A stretch of DNA of 64,000 nucleotides from contig NC_133896.1 of NCBI RefSeq assembly GCF_964199755.1, positions 95,046,200 to 95,110,199 of the forward strand, read 5' to 3'. The notes under the pieces are model-generated. The model searched no databases and was not told the origin of the DNA. It was given only the letters and a program-made list of their open reading frames with translations. This document shows, in pieces, positions 39,417 through 52,105 of the stretch; the first letter of the stretch is position 1, and every line of letters begins with the position of its first letter. Origin of the DNA: Larus michahellis (taxonomy: Eukaryota; Chordata; Aves; Charadriiformes; Laridae). Position numbers and translations under genes: made by a program.

Positions 39417-39657
39417 GATCATAGAATTGTCTAGGTTGGAAGGGACCTTTCAGATCATCATCTAGTACAACCATCAGCCTAACTCTGACAAAAACCATCA
39501 CTTATCTAAACTATATCTCTAAGTACTACGTCTACCCGTCTTTTAAATACCTCCAGGGATGGTGCCTCAACCGCTTCCCTGGGCAGCCTGTTCCAATGCT
39601 TAATAACCCTTTCAGTGTAAAAAAATTTTCCTAATATCCAGTCCAAACCTCCCCTAA
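39417..39657 (-). mobile_element. CR1 LINE 3' end, reverse orientation
   Basis: Reading on the plus strand it begins GATCATAGAATTGTCTAGG and continues TTGGAAGGGACC, then CCTCCAGGGATGGTGCCTC and GGGCAGCCTGTTCCAATGCT. These are the reverse complement of the CR1 3' UTR and ORF2 end. It covers the same part of the element as the copy at 6172-6481, in the opposite orientation. Only part of one terminal octamer remains. Confidence 0.93.
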
Positions 39658-42600
39658 GGTTTAGACTTAGGTGAGATGCAGTTTTCCTCTAAGGGTTGGG
39701 GCAAGCAGACATTTAAATGACTGCCTCTGCTAGTCACGTCCTGAACTCGGGGCTCTACTTGCTGCATCTTTTCCCTTTCCCTTAACATGAGAGGGACCCT
39801 GTTAAGATTCCTGGAGACTTGACTTCTGCATTCAGCGGCTATGCTCGGTCTCGGCTGCTCTGAAGCAACAGCTACAAAACCCAGAAATGCTTTTGCCAGC
39901 GCGACCCGTTATGTCCCAGGCCATTTTGCTAAGATAAGCAAAAAGTAAGGCAACTGGTGTAGTGGGTTTTGTACTGCTGAGTGAGGCACCTCGCTGAGAC
40001 CGCTGCTCTCATTTCTCATACTGTAACCGTATTGTTGTTGAAAGCATTCATTGCCATTCACCTTTAGGAGTTTAATTTGCATAATCATTTTTCTTGCAAG
40101 GCTTCAGAGTTGGCTGATCTGGACTCTCCACTTCAAAATATCTTAACTGTGCTTTTCAATATGCACACAATGCTGTGAGGGAGAACAAAACGATCTTGTT
40201 GTGTTACCATAGAGACATTCAGGGTCTAAGAAGGGTTCCTGCTCAAAATCGGACTGTTAAAGGGACAAGGGGCTGTTAAAATTTGATGGAGGTTTTAATC
40301 CTTGACCAGGCACTGGTATAAATCAGTGCTATCAGGGTGAAATGAACTGGCAGTCCCAACGTAGTGCTTTGCAGACAGTGCTCTTCAGTCCAGCTGGCCC
40401 AATGGGGCTGTCATCTTGGTAGATTCAGGAAAAAAAAAAAGGAGGTGGAAGGAGTGGGAAGAGGTCCAGGAAATTCAGTTGAAAATGTTAAATCACTTTA
40501 CGCTTTTCCTTCATTTTCCTCCCTTCTTTTGATTTGAGTGCTAATTAAGAGGCTTTCCTTTGCACTTAGACAACTCAACTTTGCTTTTTAAGCATACATT
40601 TTTTAAGCACCACTAAACGAAGGCGGGGTGAGGGAAGGTGCGGGGCTAACAACTCTGGTCTGGAGACTGAAGTTCTGCATTTACGGTTAAAGGCAAATAG
40701 CAGGACTATAGCTGCATTCCTAGGTTGACCTGGAGAAAACGTGGTTTGGACTGAGAGGATTCTACCTCCTATGAGCCTGTTGAGTTTTTAGTGTCGGCGC
40801 TGTAATTGCCAGCTATAATGACAGTTTTGTGCAATGGAGGGAAGAAGCAAGACATTTTCTATATACATAAAGGGAAGCAAAAATTGGTTGGGAGTAGATT
40901 CAGCAACAAAACCTTCTGGCACTTAGCATTGTCTTTGCTTGGGACTGCAGTGTCTGGGCTATCTATGTGAGCATCAAAAGGGTGCTTACAAATCCTACTT
41001 GCTAAATTATTTAAAAGCCCTAGTGCAAAATGGAGAGAGAGGCTGTACCCTGCCCCGTGTTACTGGATTGATGTGGACCCTGGAATTATAATCCCTAAAT
41101 GGGCATTTGAAAGAGCATTGGGGAACATGTTTTAAAGAGTCACCTTTTGTTGTGTGACTGTGGTGGGAGATGCAAATCTGCCCTGTGTTATACGTGGAGC
41201 TATTCCTCTCCTCCCCAACAGTAGTTGCTGATTCAGGCTCTTAGGACCTCCTGGCTCTGGAGTCTGGTGAGGGCAGAGTTTAATCCTTCCTACTAACCTT
41301 AAATCAGACCTGATGACTTCTTCCTCTGGCTTAAATTCTGGCCCAGATGGACTCACCCAATGGCTGTTGTAAGGTGTCTTAAAAAAAGACAATTCTGCTC
41401 TCTTTGCTGTAAAGCAAACTCTTTCTGGCCCAGGCTAATGTGAATTATGCACACCTTGCCCTGCATAGGAAGCCATGGCATATTGTGCCAAAGCAGTATG
41501 TTCAGCAGAGCTACGTTTGTGCACATCCAAGCTACTATTAACTCCTCAGGCACCGTGTACTCTGACAAATACCGTGTGGCCCATGGCTAACACTAAGCAA
41601 TGACAGGCAATACTGCCAGTAATAGCTTGGAAAGTTGCATTCCTGTCAGCAGTGATTTACAGGGTGGTTTAGTCTCCTTCCAGAACAGGTGAAAGGAAGA
41701 TCAGGTGGCATGGGCTCAGGGCAGCTTCCCAGTAGCACAGCAAATGCTGCTACAAGGAGAGGTTTGAGTCTGGAGTGGAGCATGGGCAACTAGAAATGTT
41801 AACCACCGAGTTGTGTCAAAGTACAAGCTTATATTGTCTTACATTGTTTTATCCTTATATTACTTTATTCTTACGTTGTTTCTAAAGAGAAGATTTCATT
41901 TGTTGCCACATGACTGCCTAGATTTTGGAGGAGTCATCCTTGGGATGTGGTTGGTTCCTTGCATTGGAGGATCAAGTCAGACCCAGAAGATGCTGAGCAC
42001 TTGTCCCATGAAAGCACTGGTAGACAGGGGTGAGGTGCGTGCTCTCCAAAATTCAGTCACTTCGGTGTGGTGGTAACAAGTAGCATCACGCTTTATAGGT
42101 GGGGAAACCTTGCCCAAACTGACCTTTAGATCAGCAATACATAATGCCCCCTCCATCACTGCATGGGCCCCCTATCTCATTTATGGATACCTTGCACTGT
42201 GGAAACCAAAGATCTGAGCTCTCTCCTGCCTTAGTCTGACTAAGATGCTTTGCTCAGCTGCAGAGTAACATAGACGATATTGTAGTCCCTGAGCCAAGCA
42301 ACCCTCCTGAACTGGGAGCAGCGGTGAGGGTGCTACAGAGATACCTGCAAAGCTCTATGGGATTTGGTAAAGTTGGTGTTTGCTGAACGTGGAAGCGTCT
42401 GCCGTGCACTCTCCAGACTGTCCTGTATATCCCTGGGGTTTTCATCGTTTCCTGGGATATCTCTGGCCTTTCTAGATAACTTGCAAAAATAACTTTTAAT
42501 CCAGTAAATTATTGATACAGGCACCATTAGCATCACCAAGATTAAGCAAAGTGGCCTGTCTACTGGCATAAGTATTTTAGCCTCTTTATTGTTTTTCTTT

Positions 42601-45600
42601 TTATTTGTTTTCAGTCCTCAGAGGAAAAAGCAGGCCAGTGGCTGAAAAATGTTATGTATGGTTACTAGTTGCCAATGAACATCAAACAGTTAAGAAATGC
42701 AGAAATCTGCAATATCTCTTATTAGACCAGCGGATGTAATAAGGGAAAAACATAAGTTTTCAGGCATGGAAGCCCTTCTCCAGGTCAATGTGCCCGAGAG
42801 TGTGTTGATATTTTTCATCTACATCAGCTGGTCTAGTAAAAGTTATTGCTTCTGTGTAGAAGTTATTGCACCTCACATATCTTTAGACCATCACAGCAAC
42901 ACTGCCACTAAACAAGATTCCTGAAGACCCATTTTGTATCACAACTGCAGGAATATGTCCACATGAGTCCTAACTTTAGTGTATTTCTTCTCAATTTTGT
43001 CATCTATTTATTTTCTGTCACAGCTGTGTGTAATAAATTCTTTCAGCAGTTCTGGAAAAAAATGGAAGAGTGATTGATTTCCATTTTCTGAGCTTTATGG
43101 GGTGTGCTACTTAGAAGACTTGTCATTACCACCATTTGCTGGTGTTTAGTGGAAGATTTAATTCACCTACTGTAACGATTTGGGGAAATCTGTCGATGTA
43201 CAATTTAGAAAGTTATTATGTAAATGGCAGTATTATGAAATGCTTTTATGTGGATGCAGCATCCACCATTCCCTAAGAGGGGTGGCAGCGTGTGTCCGAC
43301 AGGGTACAATGGACAGTTGTTAACCGCAGCAAGAACAGCGTGTCCAAAGAAAAGATTTAGTTGAGACCTTGGGGAGCAATTTGTTCCGAACATGTCTGTG
43401 TGAACTGGGTTCAGGGGAGTGGAGTGAGAAAGAGATGAAGGATTTCAAAATGTTGAATAAAAAGCTTTGATTTTGTAGACTTACACTGAAATGCAGGGGG
43501 TCTCTGGGCAGGAGGAGGGGAAAGGAGAGGATTTTGTAGCTGCGGAGGCTTGGTTTTACTGTGGGAGCAGCCAGGGAAAAATCAGAAGGTGTAGAAAAGG
43601 TGGAGAGACTTGAAAAGATTGTGGATTAGCTCAAAGCACACTAAAATGTTGCAGGACAGATAGAAACCAGAGGGGTGGGTGGCATAGAAACGCATTTATT
43701 CCCCGTGATACAGAGGGAAAGAGCACCTTGCAGTACTCTAAGCAAAGTTGTTGTGTGGCAGGTGCTACGTGCCTGCGATGAAGAAACCAGACAAACCAGC
43801 ACACCCACGAGGGTGAAAAGGTCTAGGGGAAGCAGAAAAGGTCCAGGGGAACCCAGCTGCCGGGTGCTTGCGAAGCTTGGCTGTATGGCTCCTTCCCCAT
43901 GAAGCAGGGACAGGCAGAGAAAGACTGCTCGAGGTGTGGGTCAAAGTGGCCTTGGGGAAAGAAACAGCGTGGTGGCCTACTTCAGTGCTGAGAAGTTTGA
44001 AAGTACTCCTAATCCACCCGGGTTTCCGTGGATTCATCCGCTCCTGCCATCTGGCACTGAAGGAGTGTGGAAATCTGTTTGTTCTTTCAGGGCTGGTTTT
44101 GCTCAGATGTGCCTGAGGTCTCGCTACCTGGCTGACATGCAAGCGCAGGTCATTGCTGCGGCAGGGATGAGGTTATCCCGACCGGCACATGGGAGTGCTT
44201 GCCCGAAAGCCTACGTTGGCAATGTGTTGGACACATGGTTCCTGCGTTGGACCGCACCTGACTCTGAGCAGAGAGGGCAGATGAGAGTAAACTAGTAAAT
44301 ACCTACCTTTCCCAGACCCGAGGCTCCTGCTAATTCCAGTACGTGTGCTTTCAAAATCACGAACCTTTGTACTTGGAACAGTATTCCCACATAACCATTC
44401 CTGTGGCCAGGAGAAAAAAATCTCCTGGGATAGACGAGTTGACAGGAGTATCGCTGCTGCTTCTTCAGGTTGGTGACACCTGTTTTGTATACACAGGTGT
44501 TCAGCAAAATAAATCTAGGGTTTTGTTTTGATTTTTTTTTCTTATTGAAAAGGTACAGAGGCAGTTAATTGGGTGTATCTCCGAAGGTCTGTCATATTTC
44601 TTCTCAGATAGGATTAAAACAGTTCAATCTGCAAACTCTATTTCCTCTGTCAGAAGGAGATAACCAATTCCACAGACTGAAGTTATTAATGATCAACTGA
44701 GTAAATTTTATCCATCTCTTTATATCTTGGAAGGACACTTCACTGAAGCTGATTTTGATCAATTTGTAAGCAATGTCACCTTCAATACATTCCCATCTGA
44801 CAATAGATAACCCAGTAACAAGCTGGGAGACAGCAAAGGTGATGTAAGAGTTGGCATCTATTGCAGCTCTTGAACCCAACTGCACCCCCACTGGTTTTTT
44901 AGAGCCATGTTAAGGGAAATGGGGGGGGGGGTGGGGTGCGGAGAACATCGTCCTGGAAAAAAACCCTCTTTTCAAATTTGATTCAGAAAGATGTTTTTCC
45001 CTGAGACACGAGAACTGCATTACTTATCATAATTCTTTCAAAAGAAAAAGCAGATGGGAGTGGTTTAATTTTTCTCTTTCTGTCCTTGCCCAGCCTAGCA
45101 TGTAAAGTCTTGGCAAATACCTTGGCCATTCAGCTTGAGGATCCCATGTCTCTTCTTGTGAGCAATGTAACACAACTGAGCCCTGCAGTGGTCACCTGCC
45201 AGCGTCTGATGCTTGGGATATTGCAAATGTATCTCCTCTGTCCACGATGTGCTATTCCATCAATGCCAAGGAAGAGGTCACTGATGGGAAAATAGACTGC
45301 TGGAGCAACAAATATATGTCTGCTTGTAGCTCTAGCACCCAACCCGCCAGCGTGTGCTGCACTCGCTGAATAAATGGTTGGCATAAGCCTAATATGTTGG
45401 GGAAGGCTCAAGGGCAACTCAAACAGAAATTCAGAGTTCCAGGAACAATACCTCCTCGTCCATGTCCTTTCTGCAAGCTATTTTTGGAAGTGGTGGTAAG
45501 GTGGAGAGGGAGCCAGGGTGAGAGGACTGCCTGGTGCATCTGAAGATTATTATTCCCTGTGGCTGCTCCATCCTTCTGGAGCGGGGCCACAGATTGTTCT

Positions 45601-47799
45601 TGCAATTGCTGCAAGAAGCAGCTCAGGTCACTTGCTGTGTCACTGTGTTATGCAGGTACGACATAGTATATCTGCTGTGGTGACCAGATCCTAAAGGGGA
45701 TTAAAATACTCTCTGCTCCTACCAGCTTGGGTGAGAAGGGAGTCATGTGGGTCCGTTCTGGGCAGAAATGCTTTCTCTGACCACCAGGCTCTTGGTTCAC
45801 ATTGTGCTCACTGCGCTCTTCAGGAAGCACATTAATTCAGCCACTGTACAGGGCAAACTGATCTTCGCTGCTTACCTGCCAGCTGATGCACAGCAGGATG
45901 CAAGGAACAGTCCAAGGCGAGCTGGGATGGCATTTGCCAAATGCAGCGTGTCCTTATACTAAAAAAACACACTTATTTCCATTAGGTCAAGAAAGCTTCC
46001 GAGTCTTGGCAGATCAGTAAAGCAGTGCGTCAGTCCTAGGGAGAATATGCAGTTTTTCTTGTTTTCATTTGATTTGTCTTTGCATCTTTTCATCCCTGGA
46101 AGTTACCTGAAGGAGTAAGGGCAGTGGCAGGCCACTGTGCCCAACATGCTCTGTGCTCTCTGCCCTTGACTTTGGTGAAGGAGGTTATGTTTGGCTTTCA
46201 TTGTAGTTAGGAGCATGGACATACCCATTGCGTTCCTCCAGGTGGTTGCTGCACATCCCCATGAGGGTAGGGGGTCTCCTGGAGCTGCTGCTGATCAATA
46301 AGGAGATCACGTTCCTCTACCCTTTTTCTAGATGAAAAACACAGCAGGTCAGCTGAAGGAAAGAGACGCTGAGGGAGCCTGAGAAAAATTCAGTCCCCAT
46401 ATTGCTGGAGAATGTGGGAAACAGCTGGGCTGTGACTCTCCCTTCAGTGCTCTTCTGAAGAGTTCTGCTTCAGCTGCTTGAGCCTTTGCCAAGAGCTGGC
46501 TCCTTAATGGAGCAAAACTATTTCGTAGCCCGACTGCCTGTGGCAGGGCTGCAGTGGGGGGTGTTTTACAAGAGCAGAGAGACCTATAAGACTGTCCACA
46601 TTGTCAGGTTTGATGCCTGAGGACATGCAGTGGGCACTTGACAGACCTGGAAAGAGACTGGGGCTACGTCCCCTGAATCCCTGTGTAGTTCCTTTTTTAC
46701 TCCATTGTACCACCGCTCACTGAATGACATCTCAGCCCACACAGGGGTCAGCAGGAATTTTGCTGCCTGATAAGGGCAGGTCAGCCATTGCTTCTCATAA
46801 ATAGAATCAGCAGGGTTTTTTCCAGAACCAAGAAAATCAGTAAACCTGGACCGCTGGGGTGACATTTATACCTAGTCCTCTGGTAGAAGGGTGACAAAGC
46901 TTGATGCTGGGCAAGGAAGAGCTTAACTTAAGTTTGTTAGATGGTGGCGTTTCCCACTTGCTGTTTCCAGATACTCCAACTTACCTTTTTCCTGTTGCTT
47001 AGACATTTCTGTTCTGCTGCCCCAGATGCTTTTCCATGTCTTCCTCACTCCCAGGTGCAGAACCCCCTTCTCAGTGGGAATGCAGCCACATAAACGGTCA
47101 ATGCAGCTTTTGAGGCAGCTAAGGAGGCAGAAACCTGATAGGCCTTGAGCAATAGGGTAGACTGGGCATGGGGATGCTCCCAGGGCTGGGAAGGAGGTAG
47201 GGAAAAGTGTCGTAAGATGGATAGGCTGTCTGCAGGATGCACAGGTTGCACGGCTGTGCTTTGGTGGGGAGGAAACTTTGAGTAGGGGAACAAAGTGATC
47301 CTACGTTTTGCAGAATTCTTAGGGTTTTCCTAATGAAACCACTTATTTTCACAAAGCAAAACTAACGTGGTCAGACTTGGACAGGGAGCTGGGGATGTGG
47401 AAGGAGTCGTCCTGTGCAAGCCCTCTGCTTTGATCCTTTCCCTGGATGACCGCCCTAAATTTGTAAAGAGCTCCTTTCCTCCCTTCCCACCCTCTACATG
47501 CACACTTGATGTCTAGCGTGCTGGATTTCGATTGATTGATTTTTCTGTGTAGCCTTAAGGATGGCAATGACTTAAGCCCGTGACCCTAAATGACACAACT
47601 TCTTGGTGTTTCTTGTGTTATGTAGCATTGCGGGGCCCCAAATCCAAGAACTGCCTTACTCCCTTCAGGGATATCTTGGTCTGAATTTTTTTTTAGGGGT
47701 TCTGAACGTTCATGTCTCCCACTGTCTTGAATGGTGTAGTTAGGGCAGCTCATACCTTTAAACAACGATCCGGGAATGTTTATATTGTGTGCTGCAGCG
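39658..47799. other. Non-coding upstream region of the 48 kb promoter
   Basis: No exon could be supported. Simple-sequence items are an AT-rich degenerate array at 41825-41882, an 11-base G run at 44921-44931, and a short palindrome near 44474-44499 (ACACCTG ... CAGGTGT). Open frames of up to 131 codons have no recognisable domain. Confidence 0.5.
41825..41882 (+). repeat. Degenerate AT-rich tandem array
   Basis: Repeated variants of TTATATTG, TTACATTG and TTACGTTG separated by TTTAT-type spacers give a loose period of 10-16 bases. The array is decayed and has no visible function. Confidence 0.55.
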
Positions 47800-48353
47800 G
47801 TGCCCAGCCCCATGCCGCCCGTCCCAAACCGTTTGCCGGGTGCTGCCACCCTCTTCTTCCACGCAGCCATAGGCAGGTCCTGGGGAGAAGAAGCCCCCAG
47901 TGACAGGGAGAAGCTGCGGCGGTGCAATCTCCAGCCTGTGCCGGACCGCCGCACCTCACCCTGGCCCGTGGAGCATCCCTACGGATGCAGCGGCACCGGG
48001 TTGGCGGCGGCGCGGGGCGGGGGGGCAACCCCCAATTTGTGTGTGCCCCGCGCAGAGAAGGCAGGCGGGTGGGATGTGCCACCGTGTACTGGGACGGGAC
48101 GTGCTGGGGGTGACAGCCGCAGCCCGGCGGGTTGCGGGGGCGGCTGGGGGCCGCCAGGCTGCGCTCTCGGGCCGGCCGCCGCGCCTGCCGCCCTCCCCGG
48201 GCTACCGGGACTTGGGGCACGGCGGAGCCTCGCCGGGAGCGGGCGGTCCCGGGACGGCGGCGGCGGCACCACCACCACCAGCGGCGGCGGCGGCACCTGC
48301 GGGGGAAAGGCGGGGGCTCGGCGGCCCGCTCTGCGCCCCTCGCCCGGCCCGGC

Positions 48354-48426
48354 ATGACTCGGCGGCGCCCCGGCGGCGGCGGGAGGTGGGTGCCGGTAGC
48401 CCTGGCCGCGCTCCTGGCCCTGCGAG
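48354..48426 (+). CDS. IGSF11: IGSF11 signal-peptide exon (first coding exon, partial gene)
   Basis: The exon reads MTRRRPGGGGRWVPVALAAL then LALR plus one base and ends at a consensus donor, CGAG|GTGAGT. This is a basic n-region, an alanine/leucine hydrophobic core and a short c-region, so a secretory signal. The split glycine codon at a phase-1 exit matches mammalian IGSF11, whose signal peptide also begins MT and ends with glycine at this junction. IGSF11 (BT-IgSF, VSIG3) is a single-pass adhesion protein with two Ig domains, expressed in brain and testis, and a reported VISTA ligand. The divergent position relative to TEX55 matches human. No Ig-domain exon is in the window, so the remaining exons lie to the right. 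The call rests on signal-peptide form, phase and synteny rather than domain sequence. Confidence 0.68.
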
Positions 48427-48464
48427 GTGAGTGCTGCACGGGTGGAGCGGGGAACGGTACCCAC

Positions 48465-48560
48465 GGACGGGGCATCGCCCTGGGGTCGGCGCCGGGGATG
48501 GGGCGGGCGGGAACCCGCCCGCCCCATCCCCGGCGCCGACCCCAGGGCGATGCCCCGTCC
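48465..48560. repeat. Perfect 47-bp inverted repeat with a 2-base loop
   Basis: Arms 48465-48511 and 48514-48560 are exact reverse complements separated by AA. The left arm starts GGACGGGGCATCGCCCTGG and the right arm ends CAGGGCGATGCCCCGTCC. It begins 38 bases after the IGSF11 donor. A perfect palindrome of this size and G+C content is rare and unstable in genomes, so an assembly or sequencing fold-back artefact must be considered. Confidence 0.95.
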
Positions 48561-48583
48561 CCCGAGCCGGGTGGGGAAGTTCC

Positions 48584-48616
48584 TTTTTTTTTTTTCCCTT
48601 TTTTTTTTTTTTTTTT
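48584..48616 (+). repeat. Two poly-T runs (12 and 18)
   Basis: T runs at 48584-48595 and 48599-48616 are separated by CCC and lie directly downstream of the palindrome at the edge of the CpG island. Runs like this next to a GC palindrome are typical places for sequencing error. Confidence 0.9.
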
Positions 48617-49307
48617 GCTCTGGTTGCGGTCCCACCGGTGATGCTCGGAAATGCGGCGGCTGGTGAGTGCTGTTTGCAGGCAGGCGTGGGGAAGGAGCGC
48701 TGCTCTGCTCGGCTCCTTTTGCTGCTTCCCTGCACCATCCTTCTTCCTATTATTATATATGTTTTTTCTTTTTCTTCTTTTTTTTTTTTTTCTGCTGTTC
48801 CTTACGGGGCTGTAAAACTTGCTTTAAAACTGGGCTTCGCATCATGTTGGGTTGTCTGGGCCTAACCCCTTGATAAGCTCACCTGGGTGGAAAACTCAGG
48901 CCCTGAGGCAGCAGGGAACTTTCTGCAGTGATGGTGACAGGCTGCCCGGAGCCCTCTGTGTCCCCCGGGGGTCCTCCCTCTGCCTCCTCCTCCCAAGCTT
49001 ACGGCAGGCTCTTTCTGCTCTAAAATAAGTCCCTACCCTTGGGTGTGTGGAAAGACCCAAAACCACTCCACCATCTCCTGCTCCCAGAAGCCCTTCCGAA
49101 ACAAGGTGTGTACCCTGGTCCTCTGTGTGGAGAGGGAATGAATTGCATGTGACAGATGCTACTGGCATCACTTAGTGCATTGCTGGAGAGCACTGGGAGG
49201 TGCTGCGGTAAGGGCGACAGTAGAAACTACAAAGTGCAAAATGTTCAGACTCATCTGTTGATCAGGTGGCAATGTGCCTTCTTTCAAGTAATGCCGAACT
49301 TAAAAGC

Positions 49308-49412
49308 AGGCCTGCTCAGTTATGTTTTACCGAGGTCCCCAAGGTAGTTTTCTTAAGGCCTGCTCATTTATGCAGAGGTCCACTAAGTACTTTTGCAGAG
49401 GTCTGCTCAGCA
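49308..49412 (+). repeat. Degenerate ~45-bp tandem repeat, two units plus a partial
   Basis: AGGCCTGCTCAGTTATG...GAGGTCCCCAAGGTAGTTTT is followed by AAGGCCTGCTCATTTATG...GAGGTCCACTAAGTACTTTT and then a partial GAGGTCTGCTCAGCA. Units differ by substitutions and a small gap, so the duplication is fairly old. Confidence 0.65.
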
Positions 49413-52023
49413 GTGAGCAATGCACAGCTCCACTGAGCCAGCTGGGCACTGCTGCTGGCCACCTTCACGGCTGGAAAACTGGGAAACCTGCTGCAAGTGA
49501 TCCCTGAGAGAGTGGGGGGGGGGGCAGCAAGAAATGACAGGTTCTCCCACAAGAGACATCTCAGCAAGGTCTGGATGAAACTTCCTCACAGTCTGGATGT
49601 GGATGGAGTCTGCTGCTTGGGTGGCAGTGCCTGGCTTTCGCTGCCTGGCGAGACGCAGCAGGCCATTCCTCTCTGCCCAGGGCCCGCTGAGAAACAAGTC
49701 TTGTGATGGTCAAGGTGAACTTTTCACAAATGCCTCAGCCCCAAAAGCACTCTGAGCCTCATCCTCAGAAAACATTTGGGAGTCTGAGTCACGTGCATTA
49801 AATGGAAATTGCACCTGCTGACTTCAAAGAAATGAATTACGGGGAAAAAAAAAAGTTTATTAGCACTTAATTGAAAGAAATAATCTCAGCTGTTTCACAC
49901 TTCATGCTATTTGTTTACTTTTTGAACTTTTTCCTGTTTGAAAAGTGAGTTCAGTGACTTTCAGGTTCTCAATGCCACAATTTTTTGTCTGCAGACATTG
50001 CAAAGGTGTAACTGTCTACAAAGTTACTGTGCCTACAGCAGTTAGAGGCGTATAAGTGATTAAGTGTTTCTGTTAAGTAACATCCCTGTGAAAACATGTA
50101 GTAGTAACCAGATTTGAAGTTAAAATTAAAGGGACGTTTAATTATCTCTTTAGGCAAAAAGATTGACTCTGTTTAGTTTTCTTTTTTTTTTGGTTGAGAG
50201 CATGTGGGGACAATGACAATGGGGGCAACTAGGAACAAAAACACACCTTTCCATGAAATGTTTTTCTGCAATAGTGTAATACTTTTTCTTGCACTTCATT
50301 TTAAGGCTTAAAGATTACCTTAATGAACCACCTGTGTCTTAAGTTTGTTTTTTTTTTTTTTTTTAATTTTTGTCTTAGGAGAAGTCTTTAGAAGACAGTG
50401 GTAGATGAAAACAGCTGTAGTACACAGTTACTTCTGGGTTACACAGTATGGCCATGTTTTTGGTGGTTCTTGAGTTTGAAAAGAAAACCCTGATAAGCAA
50501 CAAGGAACAGACAGACACCCAGGAAAGCTGAAATAAAATTGAGAGAGTTTCTTCTAAACAACATTTGCAGAAGATCATTAAGTGTGTTTCTGCTCTAGGT
50601 TGCCAAGTCTGGTTAGGAAGAGTGATTTTTTTTTTTTTTATTATTTTTTTCTTTCCCTTTCAGAGGCTTTACATTGGTTTAGAGGATAGAGGATAAAAAC
50701 AACGGTGTCATATGCAAAGTGATACCTAAATGAGAGGTGAAAGGTTTAAAAGTTAAGGGGTCCGAAGCTGTAAGAGTGTATCTATGGAAGAAATACTTAA
50801 TGCCAAACAAATGAAAAGCGGTGGGGAAAAAGGTCCCTGGAGGTCATTTTGTCATTCTCACACTTTATGCTTATGGTAGAATAGTCAGACTTTGTAGTGA
50901 AATGTCAATCAAGTATTATAGTCCCATTTTCTTACATTGTTTTGGATTTGTAGAACGGCAATGATTCTTTTTAACTGAAGCCAGATGACTGCTTTCTTTG
51001 GGCCTCTAATACCCATGTTTAATGCACCTGGGGCAGGGGCAGCATCTATGTTTTTCCCTCTAAAGCATTATGAGCATAATAACTTTTGTGGGCGTAATAT
51101 TTTTTTTCAGGCTCCCCAGAGAAGTTTAAGGAAAGATAGCGGGGAATTCTGTTTAGAGCTTTGAAACCGAATTTGTGATTGCAAATCAATCCTGCTGCAT
51201 AGCCACAAATAGCACACTGCAAGTTGTCAAATGTGTTAGAAATCACACATCGAGTACAGCTAAACTGCAGAACCAACTTTTTTTTTTTTTTTTTTTTCCT
51301 TCAACTGCATGGTGTTTGGATCCTGTGACACAGTATTGCAACAGGTGAGATGTCAGCGTGTTAGGGTCCGTTGAAGCTGGATCTTGCAAGATCAGGGCAA
51401 GGAGGAGGGTGGTGGGGGGTGGTACGGTGCATGCCTGCCATCAGTGCAACAGCTGCTGGTCCGCAACGTTTCACACAGGTTGGTCTTTCCAGTCCTCACC
51501 TGGAGTCACCCTCCTGCCAGTGTGAGGTTAGCACAGCTGAAACTGAGCGTTTAAGTTTTGGCCTTGCAGCACCCTTGTGCTTGCCCACATTTCCTCCCCA
51601 GCCCTGCACCAGGTCTTCAGCCCCAGCAAGAGAGGACTGTGGCAGTCCGTCGCTTTTCCATGCTTATGCATATTTTTTTTTTTTTTTTTTTTTGGAACAG
51701 ATTGCCATTTGTGTCAAGCTGTGTGGTTTTGTGACGTGTAGATAAATCATTTTGCTCACGACCTGACCTTGGTCCCCAGCGGTAGGCACAGATGCATTAA
51801 CTACTTCTTGCGTCTCTGAAGTGGGCATCCTTCCCTTATTTTGGAAACTGATTCTTTACCTCTGTTTCTTCAGTATTGCCTAAAACCCGATTTTCTTTTG
51901 TAAGATGCCCTTCTCTGAGAGATCTCAAAGAGCCTCGAGAACCACTATATTTAGCTGCTCAATCGTAATATGGATCTACAAAGTATGGTAAAAACAACAA
52001 TTAAGAAACCTAAAAATCATTTT

Positions 52024-52105
52024 TCCTGCCTTCATTGGGGAGATGTGTTTTTATTATTATACTGTCCTGCCTTCATTGGGGAGATGTGTTTTTATTATTA
52101 TACTG
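52024..52105 (+). repeat. Perfect 41-bp tandem duplication
   Basis: Two identical copies, 52024-52064 and 52065-52105, each starting TCCTGCCTTCATTGGGG and ending TTATTATTATACTG. The absence of any difference points to a very recent event or an assembly duplication. Confidence 0.95.

Larger units (their letters stand above)
47800..48570 (+). promoter_or_regulatory. IGSF11: CpG island, IGSF11 promoter and 5' UTR
   Basis: CpG density and G+C content rise sharply here, with GGC and CAC trinucleotide runs just before the start codon at 48354. The island ends soon after the first donor. No TATA box is evident. Long open frames on every frame and both strands in this stretch follow from its G+C content and are not called as genes. 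Confidence 0.75.

Noticed and set aside
44604-44891. 95-codon minus-strand frame with a faint retroviral envelope-like look (SRAAID start)
   Set aside because: The same frame is full of stops immediately downstream, a G run sits upstream, and no diagnostic motif is present.
47776-48738. Several open frames of 140-230 codons on both strands
   Set aside because: They overlap in all frames across a CpG island with few stop codons because of G+C content. Only the short signal-peptide exon with its donor is supported.
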